From Bacteroidota bacterium (GTDB taxonomy: Bacteria; Bacteroidota; Ignavibacteria; UBA10030; UBA8401), in contig DATJPT010000008.1 in NCBI GenBank assembly GCA_035506275.1, positions 62,001 through 126,000 on the forward strand: a stretch of DNA of 64,000 nucleotides, in the 5' to 3' direction. A model generated the notes under the pieces. The model ran no database searches. It had not been told where the DNA came from and saw only the letters and a list, made by a program, of their open reading frames with translations. Shown here piece after piece: positions 33,601 through 42,479 of the stretch; position 1 is the stretch's first letter, and the number at the start of each line of letters is the position of its first letter. Position numbers and translations under genes: made by a program.

Positions 33601-33694
33601 GCGATGGTGAGCAGGCTCTTCATGCTTGAACGGGTAATCGAAAGTGGTTATATTGCGGCAGAAATATTTTCCAAACAACGAAAAAAGGATTGCC

Positions 33695-34582
33695 ATGCGT
33701 CCCCCCCTGATTGTCATGACAGTGATTATTGCGGTAGTATGTTTTGCAGAGACTGCGCTTGGGCAGATTGAAGCTCAGGTGACGGTGAATCTGGATCAGA
33801 TCCAGGGATCAACCAGAGACATCCTTTCAAATTTCGGCCCCGACGTCCAGCGTTATATCAATTCAAACCGATGGTCTTCCGAAGACATCGGCAACGAAAA
33901 AATTCAGATTTCCCTTTCTATCTCGCTCACGGCGACAGCGACCGCAAACGTGTACGATGCTCAGGTATTCCTTGGAAGCTCGCGTCCGGTATACAAATCG
34001 GAGAAGAAATCAGCCATGTTGAGGCTGTTCGACGATTCATGGGAATTCACCTATGTCAAAAACCAGCCGTTGGTGCATGACGAAACCCGATTCGACCCTC
34101 TCACGAGTTTCATCAATTTCTACATGTATCTGGTCCTTGGCTACGATTTCGATTCGTACAGCCCGCCGCTCTCCGGAACGCAGTACTTTCAGCGCGCGAT
34201 CACCATTTGCGGCCAAGCCCCGAGCGGCACGAAAGGCTGGGACCGTTCAACGACCACCTACAGCAAGTACTCCTTCATCGAAGAGTTGCTGAACTCAAAA
34301 TACGAACCGCTCCGCGAAGGGATGTTCACGTACAATTATAGAGGGATCGATTACCTGATCGTGAAGCCCGATGCGGCATACAAAAATATCATCACGTTCA
34401 TTCAAAACGTCGCTGATTTCAAACGGTCGGTCGACCCCAATTCCCTGATCCTGAAGGCGTTCTTCGATGCGAAGTACCAGGAACTTGCAGAAACTTTCAG
34501 AAATTATCAAGACAAAAGTATCTTACAGCTGCTTTCTTCGACCGACCCCAGCCATCAGAGCACGTACATGGGACTTAAGTAA
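33695..34582 (+). CDS. DUF4835 family protein, PorD-like T9SS component
   Basis: 295 aa from the ATG with an AAGGA site 5-6 nt upstream; the longer frame from 33644 is not supported. A signal peptide (MRPPLIVMTVIIAVVCFAETALG) is followed by QIEAQVTVNLDQIQGS. The conserved DUF4835 pattern includes TANVYDAQVFLGSSRPVY, DPLTSFINFYMYLVLGYDFDSY and ILKAFFDAKYQELAE. PorD is a periplasmic/outer-membrane protein associated with type IX secretion in Porphyromonas. Presence here agrees with the three sorting-domain proteins in the window. It is transcribed divergently from the PorV-like gene. Confidence 0.88.
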   Translation: MRPPLIVMTVIIAVVCFAETALGQIEAQVTVNLDQIQGSTRDILSNFGPDVQRYINSNRWSSEDIGNEKIQISLSISLTATATANVYDAQVFLGSSRPVYKSEKKSAMLRLFDDSWEFTYVKNQPLVHDETRFDPLTSFINFYMYLVLGYDFDSYSPPLSGTQYFQRAITICGQAPSGTKGWDRSTTTYSKYSFIEELLNSKYEPLREGMFTYNYRGIDYLIVKPDAAYKNIITFIQNVADFKRSVDPNSLILKAFFDAKYQELAETFRNYQDKSILQLLSSTDPSHQSTYMGLK

Positions 34583-34648
34583 CGGATAAGAAAGGGGGAG
34601 GAATTTTTGCCGCAGAGGCCGCACAACGCATCGTCATATGCGGCCCAC

Positions 34649-36652
34649 CTACTCCGAGAGAGTCACAGAGAGTATTGTGTCGCCGACCTGTATTTTGCCG
34701 ACCACATCAAGGTCCTTTGTATAGGCAAAGATCGAGTACCGGCCGTCGAGATGCGGTGTCGGACAATGCGTGATGAAGAATTGCGACCCTTCCGTGTCTT
34801 TTCCTGCGCTTGCCATGCCTACAGCTCCCTCTGAATAGAGGGCATCGGGATGCACTTCAGTCCTGATCGCATAGCCCGGGCCGCCAAAACCGGTCCCCTG
34901 CGGATCTCCCCCCTGAATAACAAAATTCGGGACCACGCGATGGAAGATCAATCCGTCAAAGAAATGCTTTTTTGCCAATACGATGAAATTCAGCACTGTG
35001 TAAGGAGCCTCATCGGGGCGGAAGTCGATAGTGATAAGCCCTTTTGACGTAAGGATCGAGGCAGAGCGATAACGTTCCAACAGACCGAGATCTTCCTCTT
35101 TATAGAATTTTTTTGACTCCGGAGAAATCGCTGCAGAGGGGGCATAGTCTGTTCCAGTGATCTCGTGCAGCGCCCGTGCCGCAGCATCGCGAACGACTTT
35201 ATCGTTATCCTGCAAGGATCTTTGGAGGAGCGGAATGGCTGCCTCAGCTTTCAATCCGGCAAAAACATTCATAAACTCCACCATCACTTCAACGTCTTCC
35301 GGAGTTGATAAACGCTGATACACCGTTACAAATTTGGTCAGACCCTGTGTCCTTATCTCCCTTCGAACGGCAGTATCTTCAAACGCCGAAGCCACTGAAA
35401 AAGAAACCGAAAGATCCCGCCTGGCCAAAAGCGGGAGAATTTTCTCCGTGAATTCCGCCTGAACCGCCGAGTCCTTGTTAACAATTACATTCTCGTATGA
35501 TTGAACAGCAGCGCTTACGACGCGGGAGTCGCTTTGCCGCAGTTCATTCTGCAATGCAGGAATTGCTTTCGCCGATCTTGTTTCACCCAACGCTGAAATT
35601 ATCTTCGCGCGGAACAAGGGCTCTGTCTTGAGATAATTGCACAGCAATGAAACGGACCTTTCTTTTAAAACAGCCGCAAAAAGGAGAGCTGCTTCCCCCC
35701 TTTCCCTCCAGGTAAATTTGGTGGAATCAGTTACTATCGTGCGAAGATCGTCTGCTAGGTTGTTGGGCAGATATTTTTCAGGAAGGGAGCTCAAAAGCGA
35801 AAATGCGGTAAGCGCAACATGTTCGTTGTTGTCGGATACCAATGACAGCAACAATCGTGAAGCCCTTTCACCTTGGCTTTTCAAAGCTCTAACGCAATTG
35901 ACGCGAACCCGCCAATCCGGATCATCGACCGCATGGCTAACAACGGCCGCTCTTGCTAGGGAATCGCTCGCCAGACTTAGCAATGAACCGGTCCACATTC
36001 TTGTTTCGGCTGAGGAATCATCCATTAATGGGATAAAGCGGGCGAGGTGGCGTGCCACTGAGGTAGAATCGGCAATACGCATCAGGGCATAAACGGCCAT
36101 TGGACGGGATTCAGAATTGCCGATCAAACTTGCGGCATACTCGGTTGCGAGCGAATCCTTGATCCTTCTGATCGCAAATCTTGCGATAGAAAGGGCAACA
36201 GAGCGCTGGATGCGTCCTGGAAGCCTCGGGGCAATAGCAATCAACGTTTTGAGGTCTTCACCGTTTCCGCATTTGGCAAGTGCGTCGATCTCCTCCTGCG
36301 CAGACATAGCGTCAGCGTCGAGCGGAATTCTTCTGATCAAGTATTTGGCGGCTTCCTGACGGCCAGTCTGACCGAGTGCGAATGCTACGCTGCGGCGAAC
36401 CATCGGGATTGAATCGTCCAACATTGGGAGGAGTACTGGGATCGAGGACGAGTCTTGAATATTGGCCAATGCCAGGGCGGCACGGGATCGTTCAATGGGG
36501 TTCGACGAATGAAGATAAGCATACAGCTTTCCATCAGCGACGTTGCGTGCATTCTGGAGTTCCGTAATGCTATCGATAGTCTGCGCCCCGATCATGCGAT
36601 AGGAACCGAGCAGCAGGATAAAGAATTCAACAAATATATGAAGCTTTTTCAT
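34649..36652 (-). CDS. HEAT-repeat protein fused to a cyclophilin-type prolyl isomerase
   Basis: 667 aa from the ATG at 36652, which opens a signal peptide (MKKLHIFVEFFILLLGSY, cleavage near MIGAQ). A start 30 nt upstream (MKGVLF) is an alternative. Residues about 30-480 are tandem HEAT/PBS-like repeats (ALALANIQDSSSIPVLLPMLDD, ARALHEITG). Residues about 520-667 are a cyclophilin with the catalytic FHRVVPNFVIQGGDPQGTG and GSQFFITHCPTPHLDG. It is thus a periplasmic folding factor with a large scaffold for client or partner binding. The combination is known in the FCB group, but its clients are not. It is convergent with the porD-like gene. Confidence 0.9.
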   Translation of the reverse strand: MKKLHIFVEFFILLLGSYRMIGAQTIDSITELQNARNVADGKLYAYLHSSNPIERSRAALALANIQDSSSIPVLLPMLDDSIPMVRRSVAFALGQTGRQEAAKYLIRRIPLDADAMSAQEEIDALAKCGNGEDLKTLIAIAPRLPGRIQRSVALSIARFAIRRIKDSLATEYAASLIGNSESRPMAVYALMRIADSTSVARHLARFIPLMDDSSAETRMWTGSLLSLASDSLARAAVVSHAVDDPDWRVRVNCVRALKSQGERASRLLLSLVSDNNEHVALTAFSLLSSLPEKYLPNNLADDLRTIVTDSTKFTWRERGEAALLFAAVLKERSVSLLCNYLKTEPLFRAKIISALGETRSAKAIPALQNELRQSDSRVVSAAVQSYENVIVNKDSAVQAEFTEKILPLLARRDLSVSFSVASAFEDTAVRREIRTQGLTKFVTVYQRLSTPEDVEVMVEFMNVFAGLKAEAAIPLLQRSLQDNDKVVRDAAARALHEITGTDYAPSAAISPESKKFYKEEDLGLLERYRSASILTSKGLITIDFRPDEAPYTVLNFIVLAKKHFFDGLIFHRVVPNFVIQGGDPQGTGFGGPGYAIRTEVHPDALYSEGAVGMASAGKDTEGSQFFITHCPTPHLDGRYSIFAYTKDLDVVGKIQVGDTILSVTLSE

Positions 36653-36748
36653 GGATGCGGTTCTAAAAAGGACTCCCTTCATAAACTTTCTGCGGGAGAG
36701 AAAGGCTGTTAGACCTCGCGGGCAAACTCTCATTAACCCTGGCTGTGT

Positions 36749-36775
36749 TCGTTCCCAACGAGACGTTGGGAACGA
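36749..36775. repeat. Palindromic REP-like element
   Basis: GTTCCCAACG and CGTTGGGAAC form a perfect inverted repeat around AGA, extended by TC/GA on each side. It is intergenic, between the HEAT-cyclophilin gene and the TatD-radical SAM gene on the minus strand. Related but decayed copies occur near 57.6 kb. It resembles dispersed palindromes seen in many genomes. It could stabilise the 3' end of the upstream gene. Confidence 0.7.
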
Positions 36776-36865
36776 GGTGAAGAACAAGGCGAAGAGACCT
36801 ATCTCGGGAGACAGATCGAGATGGAAAGTCGATATCTCACACTTCAATCAGCAGCTGCCGGCCGA

Positions 36866-38269
36866 TCAAAAATACGGCCTTACCCTGTATTTAACGCCAA
36901 GAACATCTTCGACGTATTTCTTCGCCCCTTCAAGGTCCACTTCTTCAATACCGACAACACTCATCACGACCTCGGGGACGTATTTTTTTGCTTCGCGTGC
37001 AAAATCCACCATTGCAGCGTGATTCTTTTCTCCGTTGATCCTCATGAGCTCGCCATATTGAAGCGGATCGACCGAGTTAAGACTGATCGATACCGTATCA
37101 ATGACTCCCTTGAGCTCGGGAGCGATATTTCTTTTGTTTATCAAACTCCCGTGGCCGTCGGTATTGAGACGAGTCTTGCCGCCGTTGGCTTTCACCCAGG
37201 AGCCGATCTCTTTTACCGCATCGAAGCGGATCGTCGGCTCTCCGTAACCGCAGAAAACGACCTCGTCGTAGGATTTCGGGTCCTTAATGCCGGAAATAAT
37301 TTCCTGGACGGTCGGCTCGCGGGTGATTTTCAAATTGTGCCCTTTGACGACGGCCTCCCCTTTCCTGTCGCAAAAGACGCAATCGGCATCGCACCGGATC
37401 GTCAGGTTAATATAGAGGGAGCGCCCCAATGAATACGTGAACACCGGTTCGCCGAGAGAACCTATATTAAAAAGGCGTTTGGCATTGTACGTTGTTGTGC
37501 GGGCAACGTCGGCTTCGGTCGCCGAACAGACCTCCGCGACTTTTTTTCCGATGAGAGGAACGTACATCGGTTCATTGCGCTTCCCCCGGTGAGGAGCGGG
37601 GGTGAGGTACGGCGAATCGGTCTCGAGCATAATGTGGTCATAACCGATCGCCTTCAGGGTTTCAGCCGCGGAAGAATTTTTGAACGTCACGATCCCGGGA
37701 TAGGAGACCAGGAATCCCATTCGCAAAAGTTTTCGCGCGGTCGATGCGTCGCCGGAGAAACAATGAAAGACCCCTTTCGGAGCGGGGAAGCGGCTGTTCG
37801 GCGTTGCTTGCTGGCTTCTCCAATATTCGTTCCCCTGAATCATTTCCGCCGCCATCGATACGGCATCATCCATCGAATCCCTCGTATGCACGACGATCGG
37901 AAGATTTCGCCGGATCGCGATCTCGATCTGGGCCTTAAACATCCGCTGCTGCTTTTCCCTCGGCGTCGTGTCGTAATAGTAATCAAGGCCTATCTCACCG
38001 ATCGCCACGACTTTTCTGTGCTCGCTCAATTTTTCAATTTCCTGGAGGCTGTTGTCGTCCGCCCCGTTCATATCCAGCGGATGGATGCCGACACAGACAT
38101 AAATATTTTCATGCCGCTCGGACAACGCAATCGCCTCCTTGCTGGTTTCGACGTTAGTTGCAGGAACCACAAAGAACGCTACACCGGCGTCTTCCGCGCG
38201 GCGAATAACGTCTTCGATATCTTCCTTAAAATCGGGGTAGAATAAATGTGCGTGGGAATCTATGTACAT
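36866..38269 (-). CDS. TatD-family metal-dependent hydrolase fused to a radical SAM domain
   Basis: 467 aa. Residues 1-262 are a complete TatD nuclease: MYIDSHAHLF (metal His pair), VGIHPLD, AIGEIGLDYYY, VVHTRDS, FHCFSGD, LETDSPYLTP. Residues about 270-467 are a short radical SAM domain with the cluster motif CDADCVFCDRKG (CxxxCxxC) and the SAM-binding CGYGEPTIRFD. In other genomes these occur as two adjacent genes, with the second called a TatD-associated radical SAM protein. Here they are one polypeptide. TatD proteins are 3'-5' DNA exonucleases. The radical reaction is unknown. The gene is divergent from the heme operon. Confidence 0.92.
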   Translation of the reverse strand: MYIDSHAHLFYPDFKEDIEDVIRRAEDAGVAFFVVPATNVETSKEAIALSERHENIYVCVGIHPLDMNGADDNSLQEIEKLSEHRKVVAIGEIGLDYYYDTTPREKQQRMFKAQIEIAIRRNLPIVVHTRDSMDDAVSMAAEMIQGNEYWRSQQATPNSRFPAPKGVFHCFSGDASTARKLLRMGFLVSYPGIVTFKNSSAAETLKAIGYDHIMLETDSPYLTPAPHRGKRNEPMYVPLIGKKVAEVCSATEADVARTTTYNAKRLFNIGSLGEPVFTYSLGRSLYINLTIRCDADCVFCDRKGEAVVKGHNLKITREPTVQEIISGIKDPKSYDEVVFCGYGEPTIRFDAVKEIGSWVKANGGKTRLNTDGHGSLINKRNIAPELKGVIDTVSISLNSVDPLQYGELMRINGEKNHAAMVDFAREAKKYVPEVVMSVVGIEEVDLEGAKKYVEDVLGVKYRVRPYF

Positions 38270-38513
38270 GCGTTGTTCAATCGGTTAAAGGAGGAGAATT
38301 ATGCATCCGCGTCATTCTTAAATTAGCAAAGCGGTGCTCTAATATCAAGCGGAGCGCCGTTCCAGGCGCCGTCAAATTCGACCATGCATGTTGAGAACGA
38401 AGCAGATCGGGTTCTCGGTGTCTTCACGCGAGAGACGCGTCACACACGCCGCTCCCAGACTGAGTTTGGGATCGAGAGTGTAAATTCTCGCGCTGTAACA
38501 CTCCCTCCCCGCC
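38270..38513. other. Divergent intergenic region ahead of the heme operon
   Basis: No gene of normal size. A strong AAAGGAGGAG site precedes a six-codon ORF (MHPRHS) at 38301-38321. A GAGTGT/ACACTC inverted repeat lies near 38477-38502. No recognised riboswitch fold was found. The region must contain the promoter of the TatD-radical SAM gene. Confidence 0.5.
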
Positions 38514-38542
38514 TTGATTATGCTTCGTGCTTTGCGTAAATT
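38514..38542 (+). promoter_or_regulatory. Putative promoter of the heme operon
   Basis: TTGATT at 38514-38519 and TAAATT at 38537-38542 are separated by 17 nt, about 35 nt before the ccsA/hemX-like start codon. The same spacing and a similar -35 occur before hemB and the citrate synthase gene. Confidence 0.5.
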
Positions 38543-38576
38543 GAAGGAGAAGGATGACATCATCCAGGAAAATCCT

Positions 38577-39401
38577 ATGAAGACACTCATTGATGTTTTT
38601 ACTGTGGCGCTCCCGCTTCTTTATTTCAGCACCGTCTGGGCGTACGCCAAGGCATTCTTCAAAGATTCTGCAGCCGCAAAACGAACAAAGACCCCTCTTC
38701 TTCTCGCAACACTTGCAGTCCATCTCTCCTATCTGCTGTTGCGCTCGGCATTCTTCAACCATCCGCCGATCACGACAATATTCGAGATCATGTCGATCAT
38801 TGCGTTCTCGATCGGCGCGGCATACGCCGTCATCGAATTCCAGACGAAAGTCAAGAACACCGGATACTTCATTCTCATCCTTGCGTTCATCTTCCAGACG
38901 ATTTCATCTTTCTTTATCGAAAACCTCTCGGAAGTAAAGCCCGTCCTGCGAAGCAGCCTGCTGGGCATCCATGTCTCCAGCGCGTTGCTCGGCTATGCTG
39001 CGATCGCGATTTCTGCCGTTTATGGATTTCTGTATTTAATGCTCTATCACCATATCAAGTCGAGCCGCTTCGGGGTGATCTATACCAAACTCCCGAACCT
39101 GGAAACGCTCGAAAAGATGTCGATCCTTTCGATCATATTCGGCTTCTCGTTTCTGACCGTTGCGATCGCCGTGGGACTCATATGGCTGCCGCGCGCCTTT
39201 GATCATTTCTCATATTTCGACCCGAAGTTGATCGGCACGGTGTTCATCTGGGCGATGTACGGCGCCGGGCTGGGGGCAAAAAAAACGATCGGCTGGCAAG
39301 GAAGAAAAATCATGATCCTGTCGATCATCGCGTTTGCAGTTTCTTTTTTCTCGCTGACGATCATCAACGTCTATTTCAGCGCGTTCCATAAATTTTATTG
39401 A
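38577..39401 (+). CDS. CcsA/HemX-like cytochrome c assembly family membrane protein
   Basis: 274 aa from the ATG with AGGA 8 nt upstream; the longer frame from 38514 overlaps the promoter. It has about eight hydrophobic helices. The family pattern FNHPPITTIFEIMSIIAFSIGAAY and LLGIHVSSALLGYAAIAISAVYGFLYL matches the CcsA/CcmC/HemX group, although a clear WWD heme-handling motif is not seen. Bacillus has hemX beside hemA, where it lowers GluTR level. Here too the gene is immediately upstream of hemA (28 nt), so a regulatory or heme-handling role at the membrane is likely. Confidence 0.82.
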   Translation: MKTLIDVFTVALPLLYFSTVWAYAKAFFKDSAAAKRTKTPLLLATLAVHLSYLLLRSAFFNHPPITTIFEIMSIIAFSIGAAYAVIEFQTKVKNTGYFILILAFIFQTISSFFIENLSEVKPVLRSSLLGIHVSSALLGYAAIAISAVYGFLYLMLYHHIKSSRFGVIYTKLPNLETLEKMSILSIIFGFSFLTVAIAVGLIWLPRAFDHFSYFDPKLIGTVFIWAMYGAGLGAKKTIGWQGRKIMILSIIAFAVSFFSLTIINVYFSAFHKFY

Positions 39402-39429
39402 CCCATCGCGTTCGCTCTGCTGCCGCTTT

Positions 39430-40725
39430 ATGAATCTAATTGCTGTAGGAATTAATCACCGCACGGCTCCTCTTGAAGTCCGGGAGAAGCTGTGGATGTC
39501 GAGCGATGAAATACGGAAGGCCGTTGCCGACCTGAAAGGCAGACCGTTTTCCGAATGCTTTATCGTCTCCACGTGCAACCGGACGGAGTTGTACGGCATG
39601 TATAACTCCTCCGAAGGCGACAGCGAAAATCCCCCCGATGTTGACGACCTTAAAGACCGGCTGATAGCGTTTAAATCCGCCGGCAGTTCCGTCCATCGCG
39701 AACATCTGTACCACATGGTGTCGAGCAACGCGATCCGGCATTTGTTCAAAGTGGCATCGGGCATCGACTCGATGGTCATCGGGGATATTCAGATCCTCAG
39801 CCAGATCAAGGACGACTTCAACCTCGCCAGCGAAGAGAAGGCGACCGGACCGTTCCTTCACCGCCTCCTGCAATCGACGTACCATGTGGGCAAGCGGACG
39901 AGGACAGAAACGACGATCACCGAAGGGGCAGTATCGGTCAGCTATGCGGCGGTGGAACTTGCTAGCAAGATCTTCTCCGACCTCTCGAAAAAGACCGCCC
40001 TGCTCATCGGCGCCGGGGAAACCGGCGAATTGACCGCAAAACATCTGAACGGCCGCGGCATCGGCGGATTGTTCGTCGCGAACAGAACACGATCGAAGGC
40101 CGATGACCTGGTGGCTGCCCTCGGCGGCAAGGCGGTCGAATTCGATGCTCTCCAGCAAATGCTGGCCCACGTCGACATCGTTGTCTCATCGGTGACAAGC
40201 GATCATTATGTCATCACGAAGACCGACGTTCAGCGGGCGATGAAAGAGCGTTCTCATAAACCGCTGTTCATGATCGACATCGGCGTTCCGCGCAACATCG
40301 ACCCTGCGGCGAACAACATCGAGAACGTTTTCCTGCACGACATGGACGGCATTTCGGCGATCATCGACGGCAATCTGCAAAAAAGGAGGTCCGAAATCCC
40401 GAGGGTCAATGAAATCGTCCTTGAGGAGTTGACCGAGTTCACCAACTGGTTTAATTCGCTCCAGGTCAATCCGACGATCCATGATCTGCGGACGCATTTC
40501 GAGCAGGTGCGGCAGGAGGAAGTTGAGAAGAACATCAACCGTTTTTCCGCGGAAGACCGGGAGCTGCTTGACCTTGTGACAAGACGGATCGTCAATAAGC
40601 TCCTTCATCTCCCGACCACGAATTTGAAAAACGGAAACGAAGAGAGCGACGAAGAAAAGCACAAAAAACTTCATATCGTCCGCTCCCTCTTCGGGCTGCA
40701 TAAAGAACAGATGCCGAAAGAATGA
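39430..40725 (+). CDS. hemA: Glutamyl-tRNA reductase
   Basis: 431 aa. The catalytic Cys49 lies in FIVSTCNRTELYG, GINHRTAPLEVREKLW is at the N terminus, the NADPH domain is LIGAGETGELTAKHL near 195, and the C-terminal dimerisation helices (TRRIVNKLLHLPT) are complete. It reduces glutamyl-tRNA to glutamate-1-semialdehyde, the first committed step of C5-pathway tetrapyrrole synthesis. The product is used by HemL, encoded 15 kb downstream. The stop overlaps the hemC start by 4 nt (ATGA), giving translational coupling. Confidence 0.98.
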   Translation: MNLIAVGINHRTAPLEVREKLWMSSDEIRKAVADLKGRPFSECFIVSTCNRTELYGMYNSSEGDSENPPDVDDLKDRLIAFKSAGSSVHREHLYHMVSSNAIRHLFKVASGIDSMVIGDIQILSQIKDDFNLASEEKATGPFLHRLLQSTYHVGKRTRTETTITEGAVSVSYAAVELASKIFSDLSKKTALLIGAGETGELTAKHLNGRGIGGLFVANRTRSKADDLVAALGGKAVEFDALQQMLAHVDIVVSSVTSDHYVITKTDVQRAMKERSHKPLFMIDIGVPRNIDPAANNIENVFLHDMDGISAIIDGNLQKRRSEIPRVNEIVLEELTEFTNWFNSLQVNPTIHDLRTHFEQVRQEEVEKNINRFSAEDRELLDLVTRRIVNKLLHLPTTNLKNGNEESDEEKHKKLHIVRSLFGLHKEQMPKE

Positions 40726-41669
40726 CATCCAGCAAGAACATTATCATCGGAACGCGCGGGAGCGACCTCGCTCTCTGGCAATCGACATGGGTCGCGAAAG
40801 AGCTCCGGCGGATCCATCCATCGATCACGATCGAGACGACGGTCATCAAAACGACCGGCGACAAGATTCTCGATTCACCTCTTTCGAAGATCGGCGATAA
40901 GGGGCTTTTCACGAAGGAAATTGAGAGCGCCCTTCTTGAGAGATCGATCGACCTTGCCGTTCACAGCCTCAAGGACGTTCCGACGAATCTTGCCGAGGGG
41001 TTGGCGATCGGAGCAATTTCCGAGCGCGAAGACGTCCGCGATGTCTTCATTTCCCATCCCAGGAAAAAATATCCCTCATTTGACGCCGTGCCGAAAAACG
41101 GGTCGATCGCGACCGGCAGCCTTCGCCGAAGGTCCCAGCTGCTCGCCATGCGGCCCGACCTGCGCATCATCGACATTCGCGGAAACTTGAAAACCCGCAG
41201 GACGAAACTCGAGGAATCCCAGTGGGACGGCATGCTGCTTGCCAAGGCGGGAGTTACACGGCTCGGATGGGGGGAGATCATTTCTGAGGTGCTGCCGCCG
41301 ACGACCATTCTTCCGGCGGTCGGCCAGGGGGCTCTTGCGGTCGAAATCCGAAAAGACGACGCATTCCTTGCGTCGGCCCTTGCGCCGTTGAATGATCTTC
41401 CAACCGCCCAATCGACCGCCGGAGAGCGGGCGTTGCTCCGGCATCTCGAGGGAGGATGCCAGATTCCGATCGGCACGTACGGAAGAATCGAGTCGGGACG
41501 ATTCGTTCTTGACGCAGTGGTCGGAAGCATCGACGGGAAAAAGGTCGTCCGCGGAACGATCAGCGGCGACCCCGGCGATTCGGAAAGGCTTGGGATCTCG
41601 CTCGCGAAGGATTTGCTTCACAGGGGAGCCGACGAGATCCTGAAGGAAATCAGAACGGCGGGAAGCTGA
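40722..41669 (+). CDS. hemC: Porphobilinogen deaminase (hydroxymethylbilane synthase)
   Basis: 315 aa. GTRGSDLALWQ lies at the N terminus, HSLKDVPT near 81, GSLRRRSQL near 132, and Cys246 in HLEGGCQIPIG carries the dipyrromethane cofactor. It polymerises four porphobilinogen units to hydroxymethylbilane in the cytoplasm. The start codon overlaps the hemA stop, and hemD follows after 6 nt. Confidence 0.98.
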   Translation: MTSSKNIIIGTRGSDLALWQSTWVAKELRRIHPSITIETTVIKTTGDKILDSPLSKIGDKGLFTKEIESALLERSIDLAVHSLKDVPTNLAEGLAIGAISEREDVRDVFISHPRKKYPSFDAVPKNGSIATGSLRRRSQLLAMRPDLRIIDIRGNLKTRRTKLEESQWDGMLLAKAGVTRLGWGEIISEVLPPTTILPAVGQGALAVEIRKDDAFLASALAPLNDLPTAQSTAGERALLRHLEGGCQIPIGTYGRIESGRFVLDAVVGSIDGKKVVRGTISGDPGDSERLGISLAKDLLHRGADEILKEIRTAGS

Positions 41670-41675
41670 GATCAA

Positions 41676-42479
41676 ATGGCAGAACAACCGACACAGGCGG
41701 CGGCTCAACCTCATTCTCCCCTTCTCGGGAAGACAATTCTCGTCACGCGGGCGAAGGAACAGGCGGCGGAATTCGTCAAGCTGCTCGAGCAGCTTGGAGC
41801 TTCCGTGATGCTTTTTCCGACCATCCAGATCGTCCCGCCGAAATCCTGGGAGGAATGCGACAACGCCATCGCTCATATCGGCACCTACGATGCCATCGTT
41901 CTTACGAGCTCGAATGCCGCGGAAAATTTTTTCACACGCGTCCGGCTCGCCGATAACGGCACAGCAAAGCTGATCGCAGAAAAGACCGTCTATGCCGTCG
42001 GCGAAAAAACCAGGGAAGCGGCGGAAAAGCATAACATCCCCGTTGCCGCGATGCCAGCGGTCTCGGATGCGAAAAATCTTGCCATCACACTTTCACGGAC
42101 CGATGTCAAAGGGAAGCGCTTCCTTTTCCCGAAGGGCAATCTCGCCGGGAAAGTCGTGACGTTTGCCCTTCAGGAACACGGTGCGACCGTCGACGAAGTG
42201 GTCGTGTATGAAACCATCCAGCCCTCGGAGACCGATGCCGAAGCGGTCAAACAAAGACTCCGGAAAAACGAGATCGATGTAGTGACATTTTTCAGCCCCT
42301 CGAGCGTGTCAAATTTCCTCGCATCAATTTCGGAAGAGCTCCTGGAGAACACAACGATCGCGGTCATCGGGCATACAACGGCCGCGGCGGCGAAGAATTT
42401 GTCCCTTCCGGTTCATGTCGTTGCGGAGCATGCCACATCAGCCAATTTTGTCGGGTCGATCGTCCGATACTATGAATAA
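41676..42479 (+). CDS. hemD: Uroporphyrinogen-III synthase
   Basis: 267 aa. This family is poorly conserved, but the position between hemC and hemE, the length and the typical patterns (GKTILVTRAKEQAAEFVKLL, DAIVLTSSNAAENF, VDVVTFFSPSSVSNFL, VIGHTTAAAAKNL) make the call firm. It closes and inverts ring D of hydroxymethylbilane. The last 8 nt overlap the start of the DNA methyltransferase gene. Confidence 0.93.
   Translation: MAEQPTQAAAQPHSPLLGKTILVTRAKEQAAEFVKLLEQLGASVMLFPTIQIVPPKSWEECDNAIAHIGTYDAIVLTSSNAAENFFTRVRLADNGTAKLIAEKTVYAVGEKTREAAEKHNIPVAAMPAVSDAKNLAITLSRTDVKGKRFLFPKGNLAGKVVTFALQEHGATVDEVVVYETIQPSETDAEAVKQRLRKNEIDVVTFFSPSSVSNFLASISEELLENTTIAVIGHTTAAAAKNLSLPVHVVAEHATSANFVGSIVRYYE

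Noticed and set aside
38270-38576. Riboswitch (for example cobalamin or heme-related) ahead of the heme operon
   Set aside because: Only short isolated inverted repeats are visible; no conserved core of a known class could be found.
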